Assembly: GCA_045562575.1 (NCBI GenBank)
Contig: JBJKVQ010000039.1
Coordinates: forward strand, 1 to 55,361
Direction of reading: 5' to 3'
Length of the DNA stretch: 55,361 nt
Origin: UBA6952 sp045562575
GTDB lineage: Bacteria; Chloroflexota; Dehalococcoidia; Lucifugimonadales; UBA6952
Part shown: piece by piece, positions 26,469 through 35,381 of the stretch
Position numbering within the stretch: position 1 is the stretch's first letter
Layout of the letters: every line of letters starts with the position of its first letter
Notes under the pieces: generated by a model
What the model was told of the DNA's origin: nothing
Databases searched by the model: none
The model's input: only the letters and a program-made list of their open reading frames with translations
Program-made: the position numbers and the translations under genes

Positions 26469-28200
26469 AGTTTTAGATCCATTGATTGCAAGTAAGATTG
26501 CTGCGGGAGAAGTAATCGAAAGACCTAGTTCTGTTATAAAAGAATTAGTAGAAAATTCTATTGATGCTAAATCAACTATCATTGAAATTGAAATAATTGA
26601 TGGTGGAATGGATTTAATTAAAATAACAGATAACGGTAACGGAATATCAAAAGAAGACTTACCTACAGCAATTAAAAGGCATGCTACCAGTAAAATAAAT
26701 TCTATAGATGACTTATCACACTTAACATCTATGGGATTTAGAGGAGAGGCATTAGCTAGTATTGCTGCTGTGTCTAAAATGCAAATATCGAGCAAATCTT
26801 CAGAAAGCCACGCAGGATCAAATATCAAGGTTGAAAATTCAACGATTCTTAGTGAAAGCGTTGTGAGCATGACTAACGGTACATCGATAACTGTAAATAA
26901 TTTATTTTATAATTTACCTGCACGAAAAAAATTCATGAGTACCCTGAAATCTGAATCGAACAGAATAGTAAGATTAATTAACCATTTTTCTGTATCTCAC
27001 TCACAAATAAAATTTAAATTATTAATAGATGAAAAAGAAAAAATAAATACTATTGGTAATGGAGATCTTATTCACACCATTGCAAAAACTCTTAATCAAA
27101 ATCTTGCTAATGAATTAATTCCTGTAGTTTTTACTGAGAATGATTTTAAAATCACTGGTTATATTTCGCCTCCACATATCAGCAGAACCAACAGATCAAA
27201 TATTTTGTACTCTGTAAATAAAAGAATCGTAAAAGACAAATTAATTACAATGGCTATAGAACAAGCATATAGAGGATTTTTGACTGTGGGAAAATTCCCT
27301 ATTACCGTATTGGATATATCTACACACCCATCGAAAGTTGATATAAATGTTCATCCGCGAAAAGATGAAGTAAGATTTTTAAATGAAAACGAAGTATTTT
27401 CTTTTATTCAACGGTCAATAAGAGAAACAATTGTACAAAACCATCCCGTTCCTAATACATTTAATCCCGTTTTTAACACATCATATCCCTTTGCTTCAAC
27501 AGGTACAAAAGGCAATTTCTCAATTGTCACTAGTGATACTAATCAGATTAATTATCAAGAACAAACATTCTTTAATTTAGAGAAAACTACCGAAAAGTAC
27601 ATGTCACCCAACACTAAGTTTCCAATCCTTAGAGCAATAGGACAAATCGATAGCACCTATATAATTGCAGAGGGTGAAAATGGCATGTATATATTAGATC
27701 AACATGCCTGTCATGAAAAAATAAATTATGAAAAGATTCTCGAGTCGATCAGCTCCAATTTAATGGAAATGCAATTATTAATGGAACCCTATTTGATAGA
27801 CATCTCTAATTTAAAAACTAGATTTCTTACCAATAAACTGGAAACACTTAATGCAAATGGAATTGCAATTGATACTCTTGATGACCAAACTATTTTATTA
27901 AAAGGAATTCCTGCAACTATTATGCAAACAAAACTCGATGAATTTGTTAAAGACATTGAATCATTTATAGAAAGTGAATTAGATATAAATGATTCATTAG
28001 CTAGTATGAGTGCTATTGCTGCATCTATAGCTTGCCATAGCTCTATTAGGGCAGGGGATACAATTGATATTAATGAAATGAATTTACTACTACGAAATCT
28101 TGAAAACTGCACAGAACCTTTTCACTGCCCTCATGGAAGACCGACAATTAACAATATAAACATACAGCAATTAAAACATATGTTTATACGTCCAAATTAA
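26458..28200 (+). CDS. mutL: DNA mismatch repair protein MutL (endonuclease type)
   Basis: 580-residue GHKL ATPase partner of MutS. The N-terminal motifs are LVENSIDA, DNGNGI, ATSKI and GFRGEALASI. The C-terminal half carries the metal-dependent nicking motif DQHACHEKINYE (Asp414 to Glu425), together with ACHSSIRAGD and CPHGRP near the end. This is therefore the endonuclease type used by bacteria without MutH, and no dam/mutH genes are seen here. The ATG lies inside the 3' end of mutS. A weak AT-rich hairpin at 28213-28236 may end the transcript. Confidence 0.96.
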   Translation: MKIKVLDPLIASKIAAGEVIERPSSVIKELVENSIDAKSTIIEIEIIDGGMDLIKITDNGNGISKEDLPTAIKRHATSKINSIDDLSHLTSMGFRGEALASIAAVSKMQISSKSSESHAGSNIKVENSTILSESVVSMTNGTSITVNNLFYNLPARKKFMSTLKSESNRIVRLINHFSVSHSQIKFKLLIDEKEKINTIGNGDLIHTIAKTLNQNLANELIPVVFTENDFKITGYISPPHISRTNRSNILYSVNKRIVKDKLITMAIEQAYRGFLTVGKFPITVLDISTHPSKVDINVHPRKDEVRFLNENEVFSFIQRSIRETIVQNHPVPNTFNPVFNTSYPFASTGTKGNFSIVTSDTNQINYQEQTFFNLEKTTEKYMSPNTKFPILRAIGQIDSTYIIAEGENGMYILDQHACHEKINYEKILESISSNLMEMQLLMEPYLIDISNLKTRFLTNKLETLNANGIAIDTLDDQTILLKGIPATIMQTKLDEFVKDIESFIESELDINDSLASMSAIAASIACHSSIRAGDTIDINEMNLLLRNLENCTEPFHCPHGRPTINNINIQQLKHMFIRPN

Positions 28201-28212
28201 TAATTTTAGCAA

Positions 28213-28236
28213 AAATCGACAATACAATGTTGATTT
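28213..28236 (+). terminator. Possible weak terminator after mutL
   Basis: A nine-base stem (28213-28221 with 28228-28236, one G-T pair) with a six-base loop is followed by ATTTT. The stem is AT-rich, so the strength is uncertain, but it is placed 13 bases after the mutL stop codon. Confidence 0.35.
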
Positions 28237-28298
28237 ATTTTGAGAAACTTAATATTCTATATATAACAAAGCTAAGTTTATAAAGTTGGAGTAGTTTA

Positions 28299-28520
28299 AT
28301 GAGCAATAGTTTAGTTGATAACAAAACATCCCGTAGATCCTTTATGAAATATATGTTAATGGGTTCAGCTGCGATAGCAGGTGCTTCTATACTAAAAGGC
28401 ACTCAAATTTCTTCAAGTGACAAACTTTATACAAGTCAATCTTCTATCTTTTCACCAAGAAATGAAAAAAAGAATTTATTAGATAATAGATTTATGAAAA
28501 GATTTTTGCTTAGGCAATAG
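28299..28520 (+). CDS. Small twin-arginine signal protein of unknown function
   Basis: 73-residue protein. Residues 11-34 form a clear twin-arginine signal: SRRSFMK followed by a hydrophobic stretch MLMGSAAIAGASIL. What remains after export would be a basic peptide of about 40 residues with no cysteines and no known domain, so the signal may act as an uncleaved membrane anchor. A GGAG site precedes the ATG. It lies between mutL and the Act respiratory operon. Short Tat-signal proteins are known next to formate dehydrogenases and other exported redox enzymes, which suggests, by inference only, a role with the Act complex. Its own 3' hairpin at 28545 may separate it from that operon. Confidence 0.6.
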   Translation: MSNSLVDNKTSRRSFMKYMLMGSAAIAGASILKGTQISSSDKLYTSQSSIFSPRNEKKNLLDNRFMKRFLLRQ

Positions 28521-28544
28521 CTTAAATGGTTTATATTTGCAAAT

Positions 28545-28580
28545 ATAACTTTGCAAAATACTTCACAAAGTTATGTTTTA
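28545..28580 (+). terminator. Possible hairpin terminator upstream of the act operon
   Basis: A perfect nine-base stem (28545-28553 with 28566-28574), with a 12-base loop and a short T-rich tail, lies 24 bases after the small Tat gene. It would insulate that gene from the respiratory operon. The stem is AT-rich and the call is tentative. Confidence 0.4.
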
Positions 28581-28654
28581 TTGATATATTTCATCTGGTG
28601 TTTAAATAGTTAAAAATCAAATTGATATAACTTAAGGGAATTATAATCTTAAAT

Positions 28655-28954
28655 ATGTATACGGATCCAAATTACTTAACAACTGAAATATGGGAAGGTA
28701 TTGCTTTAACCCTCCGCCTTATATGGATTCTATTTATTTTAATATTCTTTTTTGTTGTAAATTTTTTAACAGCTCACGCATTAATTCCTTCTTTATTGAG
28801 TACCAAAAGCATTCCGGAAAATTCAGCAAAACTTCGTCCAATACTGTATTTTGTAGCTTTAATATTTTTTGTAGCTTTCGTAGCTACTTTTTATATAACT
28901 CTAGACAGCAATGGAATAATTACACAATTATTTTATGACCGAAAATGGATTTAA
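28655..28954 (+). CDS. Small two-helix membrane protein preceding actA
   Basis: 99-residue protein with two long hydrophobic helices (about residues 17-42 and 68-86) and polar ends. I do not recognise the family. It is followed 25 bases later by actA in the same direction, so it is probably part of the respiratory operon and could be an accessory subunit comparable to the small extra subunits reported in Act complexes. A TATAAT box at 28642-28647 lies only seven bases before the ATG, which would give a leaderless transcript. A second frame in the same place (28690-28938) is a shadow. Confidence 0.6.
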   Translation: MYTDPNYLTTEIWEGIALTLRLIWILFILIFFFVVNFLTAHALIPSLLSTKSIPENSAKLRPILYFVALIFFVAFVATFYITLDSNGIITQLFYDRKWI

Positions 28955-28979
28955 AAAACGAAAGATTATATTAAATTAG

Positions 28980-29543
28980 ATGAGTAATACAAAAAAAATA
29001 ATCATTGCCGGAGGAGCCGCAACCACATTGGTATTAGTTGCTCTTGGATTAGGTATTTATTTTCTCTTTTCCGCTTGGTTTGGACTTACTCCTCTTTATT
29101 CGGGACCTGAACAACCAATTGCATTTCCACACACTAAACATGCTGCCGCTGTAGAAGATGGTGGTTTAGGACTTGATTGCACATTCTGTCATAGAAATGT
29201 GGAAATAGGTGCAGCAGCTACAATACCAGCAGTCCAAGCTTGTATGTATTGCCATGCAGGGATTGTCGGAAGCACAAGTTCAGCACAAACAGAAATACAA
29301 AAATTACGAACTACTTATGAGAATGAAAATCCTATTGACTGGGCAAGAGTACATAGGTTACCAGACCATGTTCAATTTTGGCATGCACCTCATATTAAAG
29401 CTGGATTTGAATGTAGCCAATGTCATGGAGACGTTGCGAATATGACTAAAGTAAAACAAGTTGAACCTTTGAAAATGGATTATTGTGTTGACTGTCATAG
29501 GGCTAATAATGCACCTGCAGACTGTACAACTTGTCATTATTAA
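28980..29543 (+). CDS. actA: Alternative complex III subunit ActA, pentaheme cytochrome c
   Basis: 187-residue exported cytochrome with one N-terminal membrane anchor (about residues 8-31) and exactly five CxxCH heme sites: C67-H71, C88-H92, C145-H149, C169-H173 and C182-H186. This matches the pentaheme ActA of the quinol-oxidising alternative complex III, which replaces cytochrome bc1. It passes electrons outward to ActE or to a soluble carrier. The gene order that follows (iron-sulfur/molybdopterin-like B, NrfD-like, D, E) confirms the assignment. The hemes would need the cytochrome maturation genes at the 3' end of the same cluster. Confidence 0.9.
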   Translation: MSNTKKIIIAGGAATTLVLVALGLGIYFLFSAWFGLTPLYSGPEQPIAFPHTKHAAAVEDGGLGLDCTFCHRNVEIGAAATIPAVQACMYCHAGIVGSTSSAQTEIQKLRTTYENENPIDWARVHRLPDHVQFWHAPHIKAGFECSQCHGDVANMTKVKQVEPLKMDYCVDCHRANNAPADCTTCHY

Positions 29544-29567
29544 TAAAATAGGTATGGTAAAAAATAT

Positions 29568-31850
29568 ATGGAATTAAGTAGAAGAAAATTTTTAAAACTA
29601 TCGGGAGCATCAGCATTAGGAGCTATTGTATTCAATGGCTGCGGAATACCTGAGCAAGAATTGATAGTACAAAGCCCTCTTAATATGCCAGAGGATCAAG
29701 TTTCAAGTCTTGAAGCATGGTATGCAACTTCATCGGGCCCATATGGAAATGGTGAGGGTGTACTTGTTCGGATTATACAAGGAAGAGCTATAAAAATTGA
29801 AGGCAACCCAGATCACCCCGTGAATAATGGGAAATCTTCAGGTAAAAATCAAGCTGGTCTTCAAGGTCTTTACAACCCAGATAGAATTCTAACTCCTATG
29901 AAAAGAGTTGGGATAGGGGCCTCAAGAAGATGGATTAATATATCCTGGGAGGAAGCCTTATCTGAAATCTCAAATTCTGTTAAAACTTCTGCAGAATCTA
30001 ATTCACTCGCTATTGTTACTAATAAACAAAATGGAACTATTGGAGAGATGACAACTAAGTTTGCTAACACTCTAAATAGTAAATTAGCTGTTGTAGAAGC
30101 AATTGACCATACTAATCTAAATCAATCAATGCTAGATGTATTTGGCCAAAACAATATTCCTAATTTCGATTTAGGTAACTCTGATTTTATACTTAGCTTT
30201 GGTGCTGATTTTCTTGGAACTTGGCTATCCCCCGTAAAATATAGTCGGGATTATGGACAATTTAGACAAGAGAATGATCATCGCGGTAAATTTATTCAAA
30301 TAGAACCAAGAATGTCTCTTACAGGAGCTAATGCAGATAAATGGGTTTACAACACGCCCGGTACAGAAGGAAAAATTGCACTTAGTATTGCATATGTAAT
30401 AATGACCGATCATGCCGATAAGGTAGATTCTAGTGTGGTTTCTCAACTCACAGATGGACAAGGTGCGAGCCAATTATCAAGTTTTGCGCCATCTAATATT
30501 TCCAATGAAACTGGCGTAAGCCCTGAAGTTATAAAAGACATTGCTGAAAACATTATTTCGCACAAACACAGTATTATAATTGGTGGTGGCTCTGCTGGAG
30601 CACATAGTAATGGTGTGGATAATCTCAATGCAATATATTCTCTCAACATTTTGATTAGCAATATAGGCAAGGAAGGCGGAGTAATATTTAATCCTGAATC
30701 TTCAGGAGGAGATCAATTTTCAGCATCGTCCTTAACAGATGTGCAAAATCTAATTTCTGATATGAATGCACAAAATATCGATACTGCCATTATCAGAGGT
30801 GCTAATCCTGTTCACTCACTTCCATCGTCATTAGGATTTGAAAGTGCACTAGTGAATGTGAAAAACCTGTACTGTATTTCAACATTTATGGATGATACAG
30901 CTGCTATGGCTAACATTATACTTCCTGAATCAGTATATCTTGAATCTTGGGGAGACGATGTTCCAAACCCACTTCCTGGATACGATGTGGTAACTTTCCA
31001 ACAACCTGTAGTAAAAACTCTCAATGATAGCAGACCGTATGGCGATATTTTACTTAGTCTATCTAAGAATATCGGCGGGGAGCTTGTGACTGAATTACCA
31101 TGGGATACTACAAAAGATGCGATTAGAGATAAAGCTAATAAACTATATCAGACTGGTAGAGGATCTATTAAGAGTGTAAGTTTCGAAGGATTTTGGAACG
31201 GACTACTCCAACGAGGTGTATGGGTAGATCAAGAAAATAAAGGATCTACATCATTATCAAATATTAACCCTCTTCCAAATGGCATTGCGCAAATAGAATA
31301 CAATGCTCAAAGTGGCGCAAGCTACCACTTACTTCCATTTGAAACCAACACACTAGGTGATGGTATAGGTGCTAATATTCCATGGCTACAAAATATTCCC
31401 GACTTACTAACAACTGCAGCATGGGAAACTTGGATGGAAATAAATCCACAAACAGCAGATAAAGAAGGAATAGTAGAAGGAGATATAATCAAAATCACTT
31501 CTCCTTTCGGAAATATAAATGCATTAGCATATGTTCACCCTGCTGCTGCTCCAAATGTAATTTCTGTACCTATGGGGCTTGGACACAAGCACTACGGAAG
31601 ATTCAGAGTAGGCCCCAATATTGAAAAATACCGAACATTTGTAGCTCAAGATAGAGGATCTAATATTTTCTCGATAATACCTGCAGATAACAGATTATGG
31701 GCATCAATGAAGGTGACTATATCAAAGACTGGAAATTGGAAGCGATTACCTAAATTTGAAGGTGATGTTCTTCCTACATTACCAGATGAAACTCAACCAA
31801 CAATTTTACCAATAACCGGATTAAATGATCATCATAACGACAATCATTAG
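29568..31850 (+). CDS. actB1: Alternative complex III subunit ActB1, molybdopterin-oxidoreductase-like
   Basis: 760-residue protein of the molybdopterin oxidoreductase fold. It starts with a twin-arginine signal (SRRKFLK, residues 4-10) followed by VFNGC (Cys25), a possible lipid attachment site. The N-terminal CxxCxxxC iron-sulfur motif of true molybdoenzymes is absent (the region reads TSSGPYGNGEG), as expected for ActB, whose B1 part carries no cofactor. In the best-known Act complexes B1 and the iron-sulfur B2 part are one chain of about 1000 residues. Here a stop codon and an 11-base gap separate them, and their combined length is 1003. It would be exported folded, carrying B2 along. Confidence 0.9.
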   Translation: MELSRRKFLKLSGASALGAIVFNGCGIPEQELIVQSPLNMPEDQVSSLEAWYATSSGPYGNGEGVLVRIIQGRAIKIEGNPDHPVNNGKSSGKNQAGLQGLYNPDRILTPMKRVGIGASRRWINISWEEALSEISNSVKTSAESNSLAIVTNKQNGTIGEMTTKFANTLNSKLAVVEAIDHTNLNQSMLDVFGQNNIPNFDLGNSDFILSFGADFLGTWLSPVKYSRDYGQFRQENDHRGKFIQIEPRMSLTGANADKWVYNTPGTEGKIALSIAYVIMTDHADKVDSSVVSQLTDGQGASQLSSFAPSNISNETGVSPEVIKDIAENIISHKHSIIIGGGSAGAHSNGVDNLNAIYSLNILISNIGKEGGVIFNPESSGGDQFSASSLTDVQNLISDMNAQNIDTAIIRGANPVHSLPSSLGFESALVNVKNLYCISTFMDDTAAMANIILPESVYLESWGDDVPNPLPGYDVVTFQQPVVKTLNDSRPYGDILLSLSKNIGGELVTELPWDTTKDAIRDKANKLYQTGRGSIKSVSFEGFWNGLLQRGVWVDQENKGSTSLSNINPLPNGIAQIEYNAQSGASYHLLPFETNTLGDGIGANIPWLQNIPDLLTTAAWETWMEINPQTADKEGIVEGDIIKITSPFGNINALAYVHPAAAPNVISVPMGLGHKHYGRFRVGPNIEKYRTFVAQDRGSNIFSIIPADNRLWASMKVTISKTGNWKRLPKFEGDVLPTLPDETQPTILPITGLNDHHNDNH

Positions 31851-31861
31851 GAGAACTGAAA

Positions 31862-32593
31862 ATGGTACAAACACCTAAAGCTAAAAAATGGAAAATGATA
31901 ATCGACATTGATAAATGTACAGGTTGTCAGGCATGTGTATTAGCATGCCAAGCTGAAAACAATATACCATTCAACTCTGATGCCTTATTTAATCAAAGTA
32001 GAGCATCGGAATGGATCAGAATAGAACGATATTGGGAAGGAGAATTTCCTGATGTTAAGGCAAAATTTATGCCAGTTTTATGCCAACATTGTAATAATGC
32101 GCCATGCGAACCGGTTTGCCCAGTTTATGCTGCATATCATAATGATCAGGGTATGAATGTTCAGGTATATAACAGATGTATAGGAACAAGGTTTTGCCAA
32201 AACAACTGTCCTTACCATGCAAGATTTTTCAACTGGTTTGAGCCATACTGGCCTGAAGGCATGGAAAATCAATTAAACCCTGATGTCACAGTCAGAAGTC
32301 GTGGAATAATGGAAAAATGTACCTTTTGTGTACAACGAATACGAAGAGCAGAAATTGATGCCGATATTGAAGGTCGTGCAAATGTTGATGGTGATGTAAA
32401 CCCAGCATGTGTACAATCTTGCCCTTCTAATGCCTTACTTTTTGGAGATTCTTTAGATCCGGATAGCAGAATAAGTAAAAAACTAGATGATGCACGAAAG
32501 CATACTCTTTTAGATCATTTAGGAACAGAACCTAATGTTATATACTTGAAAAAAGTAGATGAGGAATATGTTGATAAGGGGGCACACCATTAG
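31862..32593 (+). CDS. actB2: Alternative complex III subunit ActB2, four-cluster iron-sulfur protein
   Basis: 243-residue ferredoxin-type electron-transfer subunit. Fifteen cysteines form four cluster sites: C19-C22-C25-C29, C74-C77-C82-C86, C106-C112-C116 with Thr109 at the missing position, and C153-C156-C183-C187. The CIGTRFC variant is typical of ActB and implies three [4Fe-4S] clusters and one [3Fe-4S]. There is no signal peptide, so export must depend on the Tat signal of ActB1. A GGAG site precedes the ATG 11 bases after actB1. The following gene overlaps its 3' end. Confidence 0.92.
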   Translation: MVQTPKAKKWKMIIDIDKCTGCQACVLACQAENNIPFNSDALFNQSRASEWIRIERYWEGEFPDVKAKFMPVLCQHCNNAPCEPVCPVYAAYHNDQGMNVQVYNRCIGTRFCQNNCPYHARFFNWFEPYWPEGMENQLNPDVTVRSRGIMEKCTFCVQRIRRAEIDADIEGRANVDGDVNPACVQSCPSNALLFGDSLDPDSRISKKLDDARKHTLLDHLGTEPNVIYLKKVDEEYVDKGAHH

Positions 32594-33968
32594 TAGTACG
32601 CACCACAGTCATCCACCGGTAGTACCTGCAAATGAGTTTGTAGCTGACTTTATGGCGTGGCATACAAAACCTAAACCAGGTTTAAATAAAGCTATTATCG
32701 CTTTTGGATTGCTTACATCCTTAGGTCTTGTAGGAATTGTGTTAAAACTTTTCACTGTTGGATTAGAAAATAGAAGTGATTGGGGCTATCTAGCTGCAAT
32801 TACTGCTTTCTTGTTATCTACTGCAGGATGTACACCATTTGTTGTTCTTGGGCTACGTATGATTAAAGCTCATTGGCGAAGACCAATAGCAAGAATTGCT
32901 GAATCCTATTCCTTGGTTACTGTAGTGACTTTTTCATTTATTTTACTACTTTTATTCCTAATACCTTCATCACAAAACAGAAGAACAATCTGGTTCCAAA
33001 ATGACCATGTAGGTACAGTAGGAGCTATACCTTTTACACCTCATTTATATGTCATTATAGGTATATTATCTATGGTCCTTGCAGGGCTTGGATTATGGTG
33101 GACCTCATTGAGGCCTGACATCCGCCTTGTTAACAATCTTACAAAATCAGATAAGCCAACAAATAAATCATGGGTTGGAAGCTTAAAACAATGGAGAGTT
33201 CAAAATAAAGGACTCGCATTTCTAGGTGCTTTTTTCTTCCTGACTTTTATATGGGCTATAACACTCTATTGCATAGATTTATGTATGTCTCTTGTACCAG
33301 GATGGAGAGATGCTATATTCCCAGTGTACCAAACACTATCTGGCATTCAAGGCGGTCTTGCAACTGTGATTTTATCAATGTATGTCCTGAGACGATTCGG
33401 GGGATTTGAAAAATATATATTTATGGAGCACTTTTGGGCGGCAAGTAAACCATTATTAGCTACATGTTTACTTTGGTTTTATTTCTGGTTCTGTGCTTTC
33501 ATAATATTTTGGTATGGACGTATGCCTATAGAACAAGATTTACTCCAGCTAATTATGTTTGGTCCGTATAATATTGCTTTTTATATAGGTTTTTCGTGCT
33601 GTTTCCTCATACCATTTTTGATATTACTCTGGAACACTGTTAGAAAAACTGTCTGGGGACCTCCAGTAGCTAGTGCCATTATCATAGTAGGTTGTTTCTT
33701 TGATAAATTACGATTATATGTTTCATCGTATTCAGTACAAGATGATTTATCTTTACATGCTATAACTGAAATACCAGCGACAATATTACCTAATATTACA
33801 GATATACTAATCATTATAGGTGGCTTTTCGTTACCCATATTTATAATGTTATTATGCACAAGACTATTCCCAATCATGTCTGTATGGGAAATGACTGAAG
33901 GACTTAGATTAACAAAAGTGACTAAATTTTTACGAACAGAACTTCGCGTTCTAGGTAAGCCAGAATAA
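32571..33968 (+). CDS. NrfD/PsrC-like membrane subunit of alternative complex III (ActF-like)
   Basis: Integral membrane protein of about 465 residues with roughly ten helices, related to NrfD/PsrC. Act complexes contain two such subunits, ActC and ActF. This one diverges more from the ActC pattern than the next gene, so I read it as the ActF-type copy. The start is uncertain: the open frame reaches back to ATG 32559, a TTG at 32571 has a GAGG site six bases upstream, and an ATT at 32589 follows AAGGGGG at ideal spacing. All overlap the end of actB2. Long loops with FQNDHVGTVGAIPFTPH face the membrane surface. Confidence 0.8.
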   Translation: MIRGHTISSTHHSHPPVVPANEFVADFMAWHTKPKPGLNKAIIAFGLLTSLGLVGIVLKLFTVGLENRSDWGYLAAITAFLLSTAGCTPFVVLGLRMIKAHWRRPIARIAESYSLVTVVTFSFILLLLFLIPSSQNRRTIWFQNDHVGTVGAIPFTPHLYVIIGILSMVLAGLGLWWTSLRPDIRLVNNLTKSDKPTNKSWVGSLKQWRVQNKGLAFLGAFFFLTFIWAITLYCIDLCMSLVPGWRDAIFPVYQTLSGIQGGLATVILSMYVLRRFGGFEKYIFMEHFWAASKPLLATCLLWFYFWFCAFIIFWYGRMPIEQDLLQLIMFGPYNIAFYIGFSCCFLIPFLILLWNTVRKTVWGPPVASAIIIVGCFFDKLRLYVSSYSVQDDLSLHAITEIPATILPNITDILIIIGGFSLPIFIMLLCTRLFPIMSVWEMTEGLRLTKVTKFLRTELRVLGKPE

Positions 33969-33984
33969 TTGAGGACTACTAATA

Positions 33985-35358
33985 ATGCAAGAACGAGTTT
34001 TTCTACCAAATAAACAAATAAATGATGACCTCCTCAAGGGTTCTTTTGAGACACCTTGGTGGTATCTCGCATGGATGGCCTTATTTGCCGCATTAACTGC
34101 CTGGGGAGTATTTGCTTTTGGTTATGCTATAAACAAAGGTCTTGGTGTAACAGGGCTTAACCGACCAATAATGTGGGGGTTTTTTCTAACTGATTTTATC
34201 TTTTGGGTAGGTATAAGCCATGCTGGAGTTATGTTATCAGCTATACTTAGACTAGCCAAAGCTGAGTGGAGAAGACCAGCAACAAGAGCAGCAGAACTTT
34301 TAACAGTATTATCGTTAATGGTTTCTGCGCTGCATCCAATCTTCCACCTTGGAAGACCTTGGAGATTTTATTGGCCTTTCCCATATGACTTTTCAAGAGG
34401 AATATGGCCTGATGTTCGATCGCCGTTAGTATGGGACCCACATGCTATATTTACCTATCTTATCGGAAGTACTTTATTTGTGATTATCGCTTTAATACCA
34501 GATATAGCTGTACTGCGAGATAAAACAAAAGGTGTAGCTAAAGTATTTTATGGTGCACTTGCTATGGGATGGAGAGGAACTCCTAGACAATGGAAGATCC
34601 AAATTGTAGCAGGGTTTTTACTTTCAGGACTACTTTTACCTGTTTTCGTTTCTGTGCATAGTATTGTTGCATGGGACTTTGCAGTGAATATTGGCGCAGA
34701 AGGATGGCACGTAACTATTTTTGCACCTTATTTCGTTATTGGTGCCGTACACTCTGGTGTTTCTGGTGTTGTAACAATGCTAATTTTACTAAAATGGATG
34801 TTTAAATGGGATGATTATATACGAAAAGAACATCTTGAATCTTTAGCAAAATTACTGATAGTTATAGCGACCGTTTGGTTCTATTTCTTCTTCTTAGAAT
34901 TTATATTCGCTCTTTATAATTTAGAAGACCAAGAAATAGCATTAAGAGAATTACAAGCGTTCACTTGGCCGTACAATTTAATTGCCTTCGTATTCTTATT
35001 TTTTGGATATCTTATACCGGTACCATTATGGCTATTTAGAAGAGTTAGAAGAAATTGGGTAGCCATGTTCATAACATCAATAATGGTAAATATAGGTATG
35101 TGGTGCGAAAGATTTTTGATAATAGTTCCAGGACTTGCAAGGAAAACAAATTTCAATTTCAGTTGGGGAAGTTATACACCTAGTTGGGTTGAAATATCTA
35201 TTGTTGTTGCATGTTTTTCATTAATATTCTTGTTAATAATGACATTTGCTAAAGTGTTCCCCTTAATACCACTTTTTGATATTAAAGAAGGTCAGACACT
35301 TAGTGACGAAATACAAATAGGAAAACGAACTGTTCCTGCTCTAAGAGTAGAAGAATGA
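33985..35358 (+). CDS. actC: Alternative complex III subunit ActC, NrfD-like quinol-oxidising subunit
   Basis: 457-residue membrane protein of the NrfD family with about ten helices. Conserved segments are GLNRPIMWGFFLTDFIFWVG, GISHAGVMLSAILRL, FHLGRPWRFYWPFPYD and the WPDVRSPLVWDPHA loop, matching ActC, where this region forms the quinol site close to the ActB iron-sulfur clusters. It begins 16 bases after the other NrfD-like gene and ends 23 bases before actD. Electrons from the quinol would pass to ActB2 and then ActA. The assignment as ActC rather than ActF rests on family resemblance recalled from sequence. Confidence 0.85.
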   Translation: MQERVFLPNKQINDDLLKGSFETPWWYLAWMALFAALTAWGVFAFGYAINKGLGVTGLNRPIMWGFFLTDFIFWVGISHAGVMLSAILRLAKAEWRRPATRAAELLTVLSLMVSALHPIFHLGRPWRFYWPFPYDFSRGIWPDVRSPLVWDPHAIFTYLIGSTLFVIIALIPDIAVLRDKTKGVAKVFYGALAMGWRGTPRQWKIQIVAGFLLSGLLLPVFVSVHSIVAWDFAVNIGAEGWHVTIFAPYFVIGAVHSGVSGVVTMLILLKWMFKWDDYIRKEHLESLAKLLIVIATVWFYFFFLEFIFALYNLEDQEIALRELQAFTWPYNLIAFVFLFFGYLIPVPLWLFRRVRRNWVAMFITSIMVNIGMWCERFLIIVPGLARKTNFNFSWGSYTPSWVEISIVVACFSLIFLLIMTFAKVFPLIPLFDIKEGQTLSDEIQIGKRTVPALRVEE

Positions 35359-35381
35359 TTAATAAATTTTAGGAGAAAAAA

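Noticed and set aside
26439..26870. 143-residue open frame on the minus strand
   Set aside because: It is antisense to conserved motifs of mutL and has no ribosome site or recognisable domain.
28690..28938. Cysteine-containing frame overlapping the two-helix protein
   Set aside because: It shares the same strand and place as the 99-residue frame, which has better start context and membrane pattern. The rich Phe/Cys/Ser content is a frame artefact.
29568..31850. Active molybdenum oxidoreductase
   Set aside because: The N-terminal iron-sulfur cysteines are missing, and the gene lies in an act operon, so it is read as the cofactor-free ActB1 subunit.
33581..34009. 142-residue open frame on the minus strand
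   Set aside because: It is antisense to the junction of the two NrfD-like membrane genes. Apparent hydrophobicity mirrors the membrane helices on the other strand.
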